A stretch of 21,591 bases of DNA, taken from positions 1-21,591 of the forward strand of contig JAKPEO010000019.1 in the NCBI GenBank assembly GCA_029551925.1. The letters run 5' to 3'. Positions 1 through 7,699 of the stretch are shown in pieces (position 1 is the first letter of the stretch; each line of letters opens with the position of its first letter). The stretch comes from a bacterium. Its GTDB lineage: Bacteria > JAGOBX01. The notes under the pieces were generated by a model. It made no database searches. It had not been told where the DNA came from and saw nothing but the letters and a program-made list of their open reading frames with translations. The position numbers and the translations under genes are program-made.

Positions 1-1
1 C

Positions 2-29
2 AGATTTGCTCAAAATCTTTATTTTTTTT
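2..29 (+). terminator. Weak intrinsic terminator of an upstream gene (possible)
   Basis: AGATTT (2-7) and AAATCT (13-18) form a 6-bp stem with a 5-nt loop. It is followed by a T-rich run at 18-29 interrupted by one A. The form is that of a rho-independent terminator for a gene left of the window. The stem is short and A+T-rich, so chance is possible in this base composition. Confidence 0.3.
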
Positions 30-145
30 ATAAATTTTTATTCCGTTTTTTGAGAAACATTTTTTCTAATTTTATTGCTGATTGTATTGATTTTATTAGT
101 GTTTTATATGCCTTTTGTTTAATTATTATGAAATATGCAGGTTAG

Positions 146-173
146 AAAACTTTGCGTCAATGCAACGAGTTTT
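146..173 (+). other. Stem-loop upstream of the thrC promoter
   Basis: AAAACT (146-151) pairs with AGTTTT (168-173) and TTGC (152-155) pairs with GCAA (162-165). The loop is 156-161, with a two-base CG bulge at 166-167. It lies before the likely thrC promoter, so it more plausibly ends an upstream transcript than controls thrC. A moderately T-rich stretch follows but no clean U-tract. Confidence 0.35.
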
Positions 174-202
174 ATTTTCACCGCGAAAGCGTTATTTTTT
201 AT

Positions 203-230
203 TTGATTTTTCCAAGAGAGTGAATATAAT
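203..230 (+). promoter_or_regulatory. Sigma-70-type promoter of the thrC-recN operon
   Basis: TTGATT at 203-208 and a perfect TATAAT at 225-230 are separated by 16 bp. Transcription would start near 237, leaving a leader of about 38 nt before the thrC ATG. I see no leader peptide or riboswitch in that leader. Prediction from sequence only. Confidence 0.5.
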
Positions 231-274
231 GAGAAAATTACTATGATTTTATTTATATATTTTTGGAGTAAAAA

Positions 275-1513
275 ATGAGTTTAAAAAATTTTCAATATTA
301 CGAATGCGTAAGTTGCGGCGAGACATTTGACATTAAAGAATTAAAATATACTTGTGATGATTGCGGAAGCAACTTAAAATTAATTTTAAATTACGATAAA
401 TGCAAAAAAAATATTAATCGCGCATATTTTGAAAATAACAAAAATTACAATATTTGGCGATATTTGGATATTCTTCCGATAAACAGCCGCAAAAAATTAA
501 TACCACTGCAAATCGGGTGGACGCCGCTATATAAATGCGAGCGAGCAAAAAAAGAACTCGGCTTGACAAATTTATATTTCAAAGATGACGGACGTAATCC
601 GTCAGCATCATTCAAAGACCGGGCCGGAGCAGTAGCATTATTAAACGCAATAGAAAATAACGCTGAAATTATTACTGGTGCTTCTACTGGTAATGCTGCA
701 TCATCAATGGCTTGTCTATCCGCAAGTTTAGGAATATCTCCTGTTATATTTGTGCCCAAAGCAGCGCCAATCGCCAAAATATCGCAATTATTAGTATTTG
801 GCGCGCAGGTTTACGCTGTTAACGGCACATACGATGACGCATTTGATTTATGTTTAAAAGTAACAGAAAAATTCGGCTGGTATAATCGCAATACGGGTTT
901 TAATCCTTATACGCGCGAAGGCAAAAAAACCTGCGCATTAGAAATCATTGAACAATTAAATTGGAAGGTTCCTGATAAAGTATTTGTGCCTGTCGGAGAC
1001 GGAAATATTATTTCTGGAATATGGAAGGGTTTTAAAGATTTTTACGAATTAGGACTAATCGAGAAATTACCGCAATTAATAGCAGTTCAAGCAGAAGGCA
1101 GCGCAGCAATATCTAATGCAATAAATAAAAATACAAAAGTTATTGAAGCGGTCAAAGCAAATACAATAGCTGATAGTATTTCAGTTGATATTCCGCGCGA
1201 TGGAGAATTAGCGGTAAAATCAGTATTAGAATCGCAAGGTGGAGCTGTTACTGTTTCAGATAATGAAATATTATCTGCAATCAAAGAAGTCGCAAGATTA
1301 ACAGGGATATTTGGCGAGCCTGCTGGCGTGACTGGTTATGCAGGCTTGAAAAAATTATTAAATGCTAACAAACTCAAAGAATCTGAAAAAATAGTAATAG
1401 TCGTAACAGGCAATGGACTAAAAGATGTAGCGAGCGCTCAAAAATCAGTAGGGCAGCCGTATCAAATAGAAGCGGATATTGATTCATTTTTAAAAGTTTA
1501 CAATAAAAAATAA
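275..1513 (+). CDS. thrC: Threonine synthase (PLP-dependent)
   Basis: Converts O-phosphohomoserine to L-threonine, the last step of threonine synthesis, in the cytoplasm. The N-terminus carries a zinc-ribbon-like pair C11-x2-C14 and C27-x2-C30, followed by the fold-type II PLP core. The PLP lysine is K114 in the NPSASFKDRAG motif, followed by the GASTGNAASS phosphate/substrate loop. At 412 residues it matches the archaeal/bacterial threonine synthase class with a short N-terminal domain. The ATG has a GGAG ribosome-binding site at 265-268, 6 nt upstream. It is first in a tightly spaced plus-strand series reaching recN. An N-terminal ribbon is common in this class. A threonine-synthase-like paralogue of other specificity is possible, but the motifs fit ThrC well. 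Confidence 0.93.
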   Translation: MSLKNFQYYECVSCGETFDIKELKYTCDDCGSNLKLILNYDKCKKNINRAYFENNKNYNIWRYLDILPINSRKKLIPLQIGWTPLYKCERAKKELGLTNLYFKDDGRNPSASFKDRAGAVALLNAIENNAEIITGASTGNAASSMACLSASLGISPVIFVPKAAPIAKISQLLVFGAQVYAVNGTYDDAFDLCLKVTEKFGWYNRNTGFNPYTREGKKTCALEIIEQLNWKVPDKVFVPVGDGNIISGIWKGFKDFYELGLIEKLPQLIAVQAEGSAAISNAINKNTKVIEAVKANTIADSISVDIPRDGELAVKSVLESQGGAVTVSDNEILSAIKEVARLTGIFGEPAGVTGYAGLKKLLNANKLKESEKIVIVVTGNGLKDVASAQKSVGQPYQIEADIDSFLKVYNKK

Positions 1514-1527
1514 ACAGAGATACAAAA

Positions 1528-1749
1528 ATGAAATTAAGCAAAGACGCGCAAAAATGGCAGCGCGGCAACTTAAAATTAGAAGGCGATAATTGGTTATTAG
1601 TAAAACTCAAAATGTTTTATGTGCTGACATTCAAATCGCGGCACTGCACAGTATATCATCGCGTCTGGCGATATACTGTGAGTTTATTAGGTTTTTTAAT
1701 TATAATTGGTATGTTATTTGGCATACATTATTTGCTATTCGGCGAATAA
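1528..1749 (+). CDS. Small single-pass membrane protein, unknown
   Basis: I do not recognise a family for these 73 residues. The first 50 are polar and basic (many K, R and W). Residues about 50-70 are a strongly hydrophobic segment (VSLLGFLIIIGMLFGIHYLL), giving a probable C-terminal membrane anchor. It starts 14 nt after thrC stops and ends 21 nt before the glycosylase gene, so it is probably co-transcribed. The ribosome-binding site is weak. A long imperfect stem-loop (1643-1683) lies inside the reading frame, encoding roughly residues 39-52. That raises the alternative that this stretch is a structured RNA or DNA element and the frame is incidental. An overlapping frame at 1590-1802 runs into the next gene and I consider it spurious. 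Confidence 0.55.
   Translation: MKLSKDAQKWQRGNLKLEGDNWLLVKLKMFYVLTFKSRHCTVYHRVWRYTVSLLGFLIIIGMLFGIHYLLFGE
1643..1683 (+). repeat. Long stem-loop inside the 73-codon gene
   Basis: CACAGTATAT (1647-1656) pairs perfectly with ATATACTGTG (1671-1680), and CGC (1660-1662) pairs with GCG (1668-1670) around loop GTCTG (1663-1667). A CAT bulge sits at 1657-1659. Outside a single G bulge (1646), ACT (1643-1645) pairs with AGT (1681-1683). That gives 16 base pairs in total. It could be a mRNA regulatory hairpin, a recombination or protein-binding site, or a decayed palindromic repeat. Confidence 0.7.
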
Positions 1750-1770
1750 ATAATAATTCAAAATTAATTT

Positions 1771-2553
1771 ATGGAAACTTTGGAACTGCAAAAAAATCTT
1801 AAATTATTCTATGATTATTATATTGAAAAATTAAAAAATTATAATTCTCTAATTTTTGCGCCTGATATGAAAAATGACTGCTCTTTGAAAATTAATCGGA
1901 CAGTTTCAAATGATTTATTAAAAGATAATGCTATTTCAAATTTTCAAGCGCAGCAGCCGCTTAATTTTGACGATATTGAGAGTTTGAAAAAAAAGATAGT
2001 AAATTGCGTAGATTGCGAATATCATCAAACGCGTAATAAAGCGGCATTAGGAACAGGCGCGCAAAATCCGATTGTTATGTTTATTGGTAAAGCGCCAAAA
2101 TCTGACGGCGACAAAATCGGACACGCATTTGCCGGAACAGTAGCAGATACAATTAAAGCGATACTTGAAAAAGTTTTATTTATAGATATGAAACAAGTAT
2201 ATCTAACAAACGCCGTAAAATGCAAGCCGTCAAAGAGCGCTATTTCCAAAAAAAATATCGATATATGCAAAAAATATTTAATAGCGGAAATATTGTTAAT
2301 TAAACCTAAAATCATTTGCGCGATGGGAAATGAAGCGATATACGCATTGTTAGGCGAGCAATTAAAAGATGAAAGCGGAATAATGCAAAATCACGGAACC
2401 ATCTATCATTATAATGATATACCTGTATTACTGACATTAAATCCGTCGTCATTTTTAGAACACAGCGATCCGGAACAAAAGAAAAAAAGAATAGTATTTG
2501 AAGATATGAAAAAACTCAAAATTTTAATTGATAAAATTAAAGGAGCAAAATAA
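1771..2553 (+). CDS. Family-4-like uracil-DNA glycosylase, divergent motifs
   Basis: The UDG fold of family 4 (bacterial/archaeal Fe-S type) is visible from about residue 70 to the end. Cysteines C79-x2-C82, C151 and C166 match the four [4Fe-4S] ligands, and N147 in the LTNAVKCKP stretch matches the conserved Asn. Such enzymes remove uracil from DNA to start base-excision repair. Two catalytic motifs are altered: the usual GEAPG reads GKAPK (106-110), and the usual HPS reads NPS (224-226). The N-terminal 70 residues are an extension beyond the typical ~200-residue enzyme. No Shine-Dalgarno is evident at the ATG; the next gene overlaps its stop as TAATG. Position upstream of recN suggests a DNA-repair role. 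It may have changed substrate or be inactive, so I give no symbol. Confidence 0.8.
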   Translation: METLELQKNLKLFYDYYIEKLKNYNSLIFAPDMKNDCSLKINRTVSNDLLKDNAISNFQAQQPLNFDDIESLKKKIVNCVDCEYHQTRNKAALGTGAQNPIVMFIGKAPKSDGDKIGHAFAGTVADTIKAILEKVLFIDMKQVYLTNAVKCKPSKSAISKKNIDICKKYLIAEILLIKPKIICAMGNEAIYALLGEQLKDESGIMQNHGTIYHYNDIPVLLTLNPSSFLEHSDPEQKKKRIVFEDMKKLKILIDKIKGAK

Positions 2554-2738
2554 TGGCGCTTTTACCAAAAGACAGTAAAATCAATACAATCATTTTATTA
2601 ATCGGTATAATTTTAACAGCGTATTTTATCTTTAAATTCGCAATACCATTAATAAACAAAGCTCAGGAAAAAAAAGAAATTATTAATGAACGCGAAAAAG
2701 AAAAAGCCGAGCAAGTAGAAACTATATTAAAGAACTAA
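2553..2738 (+). CDS. Small membrane-anchored protein with charged tail
   Basis: This 61-residue protein is not assignable to a known family. Residues about 10-33 form one hydrophobic helix (INTIILLIGIILTAYFIFKF). The last 25 residues are highly charged (KEIINEREKEKAEQ) and probably a short helix or coiled coil in the cytoplasm. The start overlaps the glycosylase stop by one base (TAATG). A strong AGGAG site at 2541-2545 lies 7 nt upstream, which supports real translation. It lies 17 nt before recN. No function is inferred beyond membership in this operon. Confidence 0.7.
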   Translation: MALLPKDSKINTIILLIGIILTAYFIFKFAIPLINKAQEKKEIINEREKEKAEQVETILKN

Positions 2739-2755
2739 TCTTTTTATGATAAATT

Positions 2756-4417
2756 ATGCTGCGTGAATTACACATCGAAAATTTTGCGATTATCGACAAA
2801 GCGCATTTAAAATTTGAAGATGCTATAAATCTTATTACAGGCGAGACCGGCGCAGGTAAATCGCTATTAATTGACGCATTAAGAATAATCGGCGGCGGCA
2901 GGACTAACAATTCATGCATCAAAGCAGGCGCGGAACAATCGCAAATCACAGCGATATTTGACGCAATTCCGCAAGCAAAAAGAATATTGGAAAATTTAGC
3001 TATTAAAACAGAAGAATATATTTATATTCGCAGAATTATTTCTCAAAAAAGCGCCGCAAAAAATTTTATAAATGACACGATGGTCTCAGCAAATGCACTA
3101 AAAGAATTATTTGAAGTATTAGTTGAAATGCACGGACAATTTGAAAATCAAAAATTATTAACACCAAAAAATCAATTAAATTATTTAGACAGTTATGCGA
3201 AAACTGAAAAAGAACTCAAAGAATATTTTGAACAATATCAAAAACTCGAAAATTTAAAAAAAAATATTGAAAACATAAAAAAAATAAATCTCTCACCAGC
3301 TGAAATAGAATGGAAAAACCATCAAATATCCGAATTATCGAAAATTAAAACAACTGACGAAGAATATGACGAAATATTATCAAAAATAAAAATTGCCGAC
3401 AAATCAAATGTATTGATCGAATATTTAGCGAAAACAACTAATATTTTATATGACAGCAAAGATTCTGCAAACAGCATAATAAATAAATGTATTGCTAAAA
3501 TCGAAGAAATTGACAACGGCTGCCGCGCTAAAACAATAATCGAATTATTAAATTCAATAAATAATCTAATATCAAGCGCTAATGCGGAAATAAAAGATTA
3601 TATTGAAGTATTAAATAATTATATTGGAAACTTTGACGCTTTACAATCGCAAGTATTTGAAATACAGCGATTATTAAGAAAATACAAAGTTTCAAAAATT
3701 TCTGAACTCAAAAATTTAAAAAATTCATTAATTGTAGAACTCAAAAATTTTCAAAATGCAGAAAATATGCTCGCTGCTTTAAATAAGGAATTAAAAATCG
3801 AAACTGAAATTTTATTAAAATTAGCGAAAAAATTATCAGATAAAAGATTAAAATCGTCGAAAAAATTAGAAAAAGAAATAACAAAAAAAATTCAGCAATT
3901 AGAGATGCCACACTCTGAATTTCAAATTTCATTAATATTTGACGACCAGCAAATTACAGCGAGCGGCTGCGATAAAATAACATTTATAATAAAAACTAAT
4001 AAAGGCGATATATTCAAACCATTAAACGAAATAGCGTCAGGTGGCGAAATTTCGCGAGTAATGTTAGCGCTAAAATCAATAAACGCCAAAGCTGACGAAA
4101 TACAAACTATTATATTTGACGAAATAGATACAGGCATAAGCGGCGCTGCTGCTGCGAAAGTCTCAGATGAACTTTTCAATCTATCGAAAAATTGTCAAGT
4201 AATGTGCGTTACTCATCAGCCGGCAATTGCGGCATTACCTGGCGCGCATTTTAAAATTGAAAAAAAAGTAATGAATAATCAAACATTAGTAAATGCAAAA
4301 AAATTAGAATACTCTGAAAGAATCCAAGAAATTGCAATATTAATGACTGGCGGTAAAATAACAAATACTAGCGCTAAATCAGCAGAAGAATTATTAGAGC
4401 ACTACAAAAATAAATAA
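2756..4417 (+). CDS. recN: DNA repair protein RecN (SMC-like ATPase)
   Basis: RecN is a cytoplasmic SMC-family ATPase acting early at double-strand breaks. The N-terminal half of the ATPase head has Walker A GETGAGKS (29-36) and the family signature MHGQFENQ (125-132). A long Lys/Glu/Ile-rich coiled coil occupies about 150-375. The C-terminal head half carries the ABC signature ASGGE (427-431) and Walker B IIFDEID (452-458), then a CVTHQPAIAA stretch typical of the family. At 553 residues the length is normal. The start at LRELHIENFAIID aligns with other RecN proteins; no clear ribosome-binding site precedes it. It is the last gene of the thrC-led cluster, and a 141-nt gap follows with no convincing terminator. 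Confidence 0.95.
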   Translation: MLRELHIENFAIIDKAHLKFEDAINLITGETGAGKSLLIDALRIIGGGRTNNSCIKAGAEQSQITAIFDAIPQAKRILENLAIKTEEYIYIRRIISQKSAAKNFINDTMVSANALKELFEVLVEMHGQFENQKLLTPKNQLNYLDSYAKTEKELKEYFEQYQKLENLKKNIENIKKINLSPAEIEWKNHQISELSKIKTTDEEYDEILSKIKIADKSNVLIEYLAKTTNILYDSKDSANSIINKCIAKIEEIDNGCRAKTIIELLNSINNLISSANAEIKDYIEVLNNYIGNFDALQSQVFEIQRLLRKYKVSKISELKNLKNSLIVELKNFQNAENMLAALNKELKIETEILLKLAKKLSDKRLKSSKKLEKEITKKIQQLEMPHSEFQISLIFDDQQITASGCDKITFIIKTNKGDIFKPLNEIASGGEISRVMLALKSINAKADEIQTIIFDEIDTGISGAAAAKVSDELFNLSKNCQVMCVTHQPAIAALPGAHFKIEKKVMNNQTLVNAKKLEYSERIQEIAILMTGGKITNTSAKSAEELLEHYKNK

Positions 4418-4503
4418 TTTAATATTCAGCGATCATCTTTGGCTTTTGTAAAAAAATCATAAATTTTCATTATCTAAAAATATCAAAAAAATATTTACAT
4501 TTT

Positions 4504-4532
4504 TTGACAAATTAGTAAAATTTTAGTAATTT
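4504..4532 (+). promoter_or_regulatory. Possible promoter of the lipoprotein-dedA cluster
   Basis: A perfect TTGACA at 4504-4509 is followed after 17 bp by the weak -10 candidate TAATTT (4527-4532). Between and overlapping them, TTAGTAA occurs twice (4512-4518 and 4523-4529) as a direct repeat, one helical turn apart, which could be an operator. Both motifs are easily produced by A+T-rich DNA. The 141-nt gap after recN supports some promoter here. Confidence 0.35.
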
Positions 4533-4558
4533 TTTTATAAATTGTTAATAAAATAAAA

Positions 4559-5437
4559 ATGCTGAAAAAAATTGAGTTTTGTATTTTTTGTTTAATAATA
4601 TTTTTTTTTGTTTACGGCTGCGCCGAAGCAAATGCTAATACGAATAATAACGGCGACACTATTCAGCGAAATATCAATTTTTATGAAAGATTATTAGAAT
4701 TTGATGAAATTAATGAATTAAAAAAATTAATATATAGCATTGATCTTGCGAAATTATATTATAAAACACAAGAATTTAATAAAATGGAAGAACGCTTATC
4801 TTTTGCGTATCTTATAGCAAAAAAAAATATAAACAACAATATATATCGCAAATATTTTATTGAAGAAATTCTGCCGATGTTATTTATTGTAATTTCAAAA
4901 ACGCAAAACAATCTACAAGCAATAGAATTTTTCAATAATATAATCAATGATTTCAAAAATCAGCCGTTATTTATTTTTATTAATAATCATCTAAAAAAAC
5001 ATTATATTCAGCAGTTTGATATAAAACTTAAAAAACTTGTAGGTTTAAATTTTCCAATAATTAATAACAAAAATTTCAATATTGCAAATACAGACAAAAA
5101 ATATATATTGCTTGATTTTTGGAATATAAACGATAATTATGAAATTAACATTTCAAAACTCAAAGAAATCTATGAAAAATATAAAAATTCTATGTTTGAA
5201 ATTATTGGATTACCTATTTTCAATAACCAAGAAACAATAAAAAATTTTATTGAAAAAAATGCAATAACTTGGCCGCAATATGATATTCAAAAAGATAATA
5301 TTAACAGAGTAATTTTATTAAACGGCATAACTGATGCGCCGCTGTTTATTTTAATAGATAAAAATGGAAATGTATTATATTATAATATTTCAGTTGAGTT
5401 GTTAAATGTAATATTAGGAGATTTATTGGAAAAATGA
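4559..5437 (+). CDS. Lipoprotein with CxxC-less thioredoxin (TlpA-like) domain
   Basis: The N-terminus (MLKKIEFCIFCLIIFFFVYGC) is a lipoprotein signal with lipobox VYGC, so C21 would be lipidated and the protein held at a membrane outside the cytoplasm. Residues about 40-150 are helical and Asn/Lys-rich, possibly degenerate TPR-like. From about 160 the sequence has a thioredoxin/TlpA-like layout: a beta strand YILLDFW (182-188), a cis-proline-type DAPLF (259-263) and LIDKNGNVLYY. Where thiol-disulfide oxidoreductases have WCxxC it reads WNINDNYE, so no redox cysteines remain. A structural or peptide-binding role is therefore likelier than redox chemistry. The stop overlaps the next start by 4 nt (ATGA). 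No Shine-Dalgarno is visible at the start. Confidence 0.65.
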   Translation: MLKKIEFCIFCLIIFFFVYGCAEANANTNNNGDTIQRNINFYERLLEFDEINELKKLIYSIDLAKLYYKTQEFNKMEERLSFAYLIAKKNINNNIYRKYFIEEILPMLFIVISKTQNNLQAIEFFNNIINDFKNQPLFIFINNHLKKHYIQQFDIKLKKLVGLNFPIINNKNFNIANTDKKYILLDFWNINDNYEINISKLKEIYEKYKNSMFEIIGLPIFNNQETIKNFIEKNAITWPQYDIQKDNINRVILLNGITDAPLFILIDKNGNVLYYNISVELLNVILGDLLEK

Positions 5438-5835
5438 AAATAATGATTGATTGCCCAATATGTCGGCAAAAACTGCGTATTCCTTTTACTTTCGGAGTAT
5501 TGAAAATCACTTGTCCGCGCTGCGCCGCAATTTTTTATTATAAACCGAAATTTACTAATTTTTTTAACGGCATATTTTCAGCAATCAGGAATGTTTTCAC
5601 TATACCGTCTCGAAAATTTGAATATACAAATTATGGTTATACTAATATTCATTCTGCTAATAAAATTCAATCTTTGTTTGTCTTATGGCTCGTGATAATT
5701 TTAGGATTATTATTATTAACCCTACTCTTTAAAAATATAAACGAATCTAAAATTTTAAATAATATAGATAATAACAAGATAAAAACAAATCCAATAAATA
5801 GCGGAGAAACAAATGACGAAAAACTTAATATTTGA
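5434..5835 (+). CDS. Zinc-ribbon plus transmembrane protein, unknown
   Basis: A 133-residue protein. The N-terminus has two CPxC knuckles, C7-P-I-C10 and C27-P-R-C30, arranged like the MJ0042-type zinc ribbon found at the start of many bacterial membrane proteins. A linker of about 45 residues follows, then one hydrophobic helix near 80-99 (LFVLWLVIILGLLLLTLLF) and a polar Asn-rich tail. Likely membrane-anchored with the ribbon in the cytoplasm. It is translationally coupled to the lipoprotein gene (ATGA overlap), with GGA at 5428-5430 close upstream, and it overlaps the HAD gene by 23 nt. Its function is unknown; the overlap with the lipoprotein suggests they act together. Confidence 0.7.
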   Translation: MKIMIDCPICRQKLRIPFTFGVLKITCPRCAAIFYYKPKFTNFFNGIFSAIRNVFTIPSRKFEYTNYGYTNIHSANKIQSLFVLWLVIILGLLLLTLLFKNINESKILNNIDNNKIKTNPINSGETNDEKLNI

Positions 5836-6499
5836 TTTAGACGACACATTAATAAAAACGACTCAGCATTATATAAATTCCGAAATTTATTTTGTTAATT
5901 TAATGGCTGCTAACGGCGCGCCAAAAGACGAAGCAAAAGAATTAATAAAACAAATAGATTTGAAATTATTAAGCGAATACAAATACGGCTATCATTGGTT
6001 TCAGCGGGGATTAATAGAAGGATATAAAATTTTAAGCAAAAAATATAATTTTAAAATTGAAAATTTTGAAAATTTAATAGCGGAAAAAATAAAAGCCGAA
6101 TTTGAAACCGAACGCGAACTTTGGGATAATGCAGAAGAGATATTAAAATATTTTTATGATTTACATTATACGATGTATATAATGACTCTCGGAGATTATA
6201 ATATTCAGATGTCAAAAATAAAAAAAACAAGTATTGAACAATATTTCAAAAAAATATTTGTAGTGTCAAAAAAAGACGATGATGATTATAAAAATTTAAT
6301 CAAAGAAACAAATATAAATCCAAATGAATCTTGGTTTATCGGCAATTCAATAGAGCACGATATAACGCCTGCGTTGAAATTTGGTTTTAATTGCGTATTG
6401 TATAATAAGCATACCACATTCTATGGTATGAAATTAGAAATACCAAAAAATGTAATTGTAATCAGCGATTTATTGGAATTGAAAAAAATTATAAAATAA
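5813..6499 (+). CDS. HAD-superfamily phosphatase
   Basis: Haloacid-dehalogenase-type hydrolase, probably a small-molecule phosphatase in the cytoplasm. Motif I is D8-L-D10-D-T12, with D8 as nucleophile. A helical cap spans about 20-105. Motif II is T125 in IMTLGD, motif III is a lysine in the KKDDDDYK stretch (about 153-160), and motif IV is WFIGNSIEHD (G177, N178, D183). At 228 residues it is typical of subclass I phosphatases of the Gph/YjjG kind; the substrate cannot be read from the sequence. GGAG at 5803-5806 is 6 nt before the ATG and supports this start even though it overlaps the previous gene. Confidence 0.85.
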   Translation: MTKNLIFDLDDTLIKTTQHYINSEIYFVNLMAANGAPKDEAKELIKQIDLKLLSEYKYGYHWFQRGLIEGYKILSKKYNFKIENFENLIAEKIKAEFETERELWDNAEEILKYFYDLHYTMYIMTLGDYNIQMSKIKKTSIEQYFKKIFVVSKKDDDDYKNLIKETNINPNESWFIGNSIEHDITPALKFGFNCVLYNKHTTFYGMKLEIPKNVIVISDLLELKKIIK

Positions 6500-6515
6500 A
6501 ACGGAGTGATAGAAT

Positions 6516-7694
6516 ATGCTGAATTTCAAACATTCAATACCAACGACAATATATTTTGGCAAAGACCAGATTCGTTTTTTAAAAAAAGAATTAATTGAAC
6601 GAAATATAAAAAAATTATTAATTGTGATTGGAGGAGGCAGCGTCAAAAAAAACGGAGTGTTTGATAAAGTAATCGCCGAATGTAAAAAAGCAAAAGTAAA
6701 ATATTTTATATTAGAAGGCATACAGCCAAATCCGCGATTATCGAGCGTGTATAAAGGCATAGAAATTTGTAAAAATGAAAATATTGATTTTTTATTGGCG
6801 GTCGGCGGCGGCAGCGTAATCGACGCGGCAAAGGCAATAGCGCTCGGCGCGTGTTATGACGGCGATGTCTGGGATTTTTATGAACATAAGGCGAAGCCGG
6901 AAAAAGCGCTGTCGCTCGGCAGCGTGCTGACGCTTGCAGCAACCGGCTCTGAAATGAACGGAAACAGCGTAATAACAAAAGAAGAAACTCAACGAAAATT
7001 AGCTGTCGGCTATTATATACTTTATCCGCAATTTTCAATATTAGATCCGGAATATACTTATACAGTAAACGCTTATCATACAGCTGCTGGTATTGCTGAT
7101 ATTATGGCTCATATATTCGAGCAATATTTCAGTCATACACAGGCAACAGATGTGCAGGACAGAATAGCGGAGGGCTTATTAAAAGTATGTATTAAATATG
7201 GTCCGATTGCAATTCAAGAGCCGAATAATTACGAAGCGCGCGCAAATATACTTTGGGCTGGGACATTAGCGCTCAATAGTTTGATTGGCAATGGTAAAAT
7301 TCAGGATTGGGCGACTCATATAATCGAACACGAATTAAGCGCATATTATGATATAAGTCACGGCGCCGGATTAGCGGTATTATTTCCGCAATGGTTAAGA
7401 TTTGTTTTAAATAATAAGACACTGCCGAAATTTCTGGACTATGCTAAAAATGTGTGGGATATTTACGATTTATCTGACGAATATAAAGCGGCAAATTTAG
7501 CAATTAATAAAACTGCCGAGTTTTTTAAAAGTTTGGGATTGCCGATAAGATTAAAAGATATGAATATCGACGACAAATTATTTGAAAAAATGGCTGAAAA
7601 TACAATTGAATTTGAAGGGGCTGACGGCTATATCGGCTCATTCAAAAAATTGTCTAAATCAGATATAATTGAAATATATAAGAATGCTTTATAA
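6516..7694 (+). CDS. Iron-type (butanol dehydrogenase-like) alcohol dehydrogenase
   Basis: A group III metal-dependent alcohol dehydrogenase of the BdhA/YqhD class. It most likely reduces aldehydes to alcohols with NAD(P)H as an electron sink in fermentation. The nucleotide-binding loop GGGS is at 97-100 (AVGGGSVID), and a similar VIGGGS is at 38-42. Metal ligands fit D195, H199, H268 and H282; the His-to-His spacing of 14 in the last pair is that of the family. Length (392) is normal. GGAG at 6503-6506 lies 9 nt before the ATG. Bases about 6801-6960 are near 59% G+C, far above the surroundings, and encode the conserved core. The real substrate is unknown. Confidence 0.9.
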   Translation: MLNFKHSIPTTIYFGKDQIRFLKKELIERNIKKLLIVIGGGSVKKNGVFDKVIAECKKAKVKYFILEGIQPNPRLSSVYKGIEICKNENIDFLLAVGGGSVIDAAKAIALGACYDGDVWDFYEHKAKPEKALSLGSVLTLAATGSEMNGNSVITKEETQRKLAVGYYILYPQFSILDPEYTYTVNAYHTAAGIADIMAHIFEQYFSHTQATDVQDRIAEGLLKVCIKYGPIAIQEPNNYEARANILWAGTLALNSLIGNGKIQDWATHIIEHELSAYYDISHGAGLAVLFPQWLRFVLNNKTLPKFLDYAKNVWDIYDLSDEYKAANLAINKTAEFFKSLGLPIRLKDMNIDDKLFEKMAENTIEFEGADGYIGSFKKLSKSDIIEIYKNAL

Positions 7695-7699
7695 AAATA

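Noticed and set aside
1590-1802. 70-codon frame overlapping the small membrane protein and the glycosylase start
   Set aside because: It overlaps two better-supported genes in another frame and has no ribosome-binding site.
6410-6430. 7-bp hairpin CATACCA/TGGTATG inside the HAD gene
   Set aside because: Short, within coding sequence and without further context; chance is a sufficient explanation.
6706-7038. Long minus-strand reading frames opposite the alcohol dehydrogenase gene
   Set aside because: They exist because of the GC-rich island; the encoded proteins are Arg/Cys-rich and resemble nothing, while the plus-strand gene has clear family motifs.
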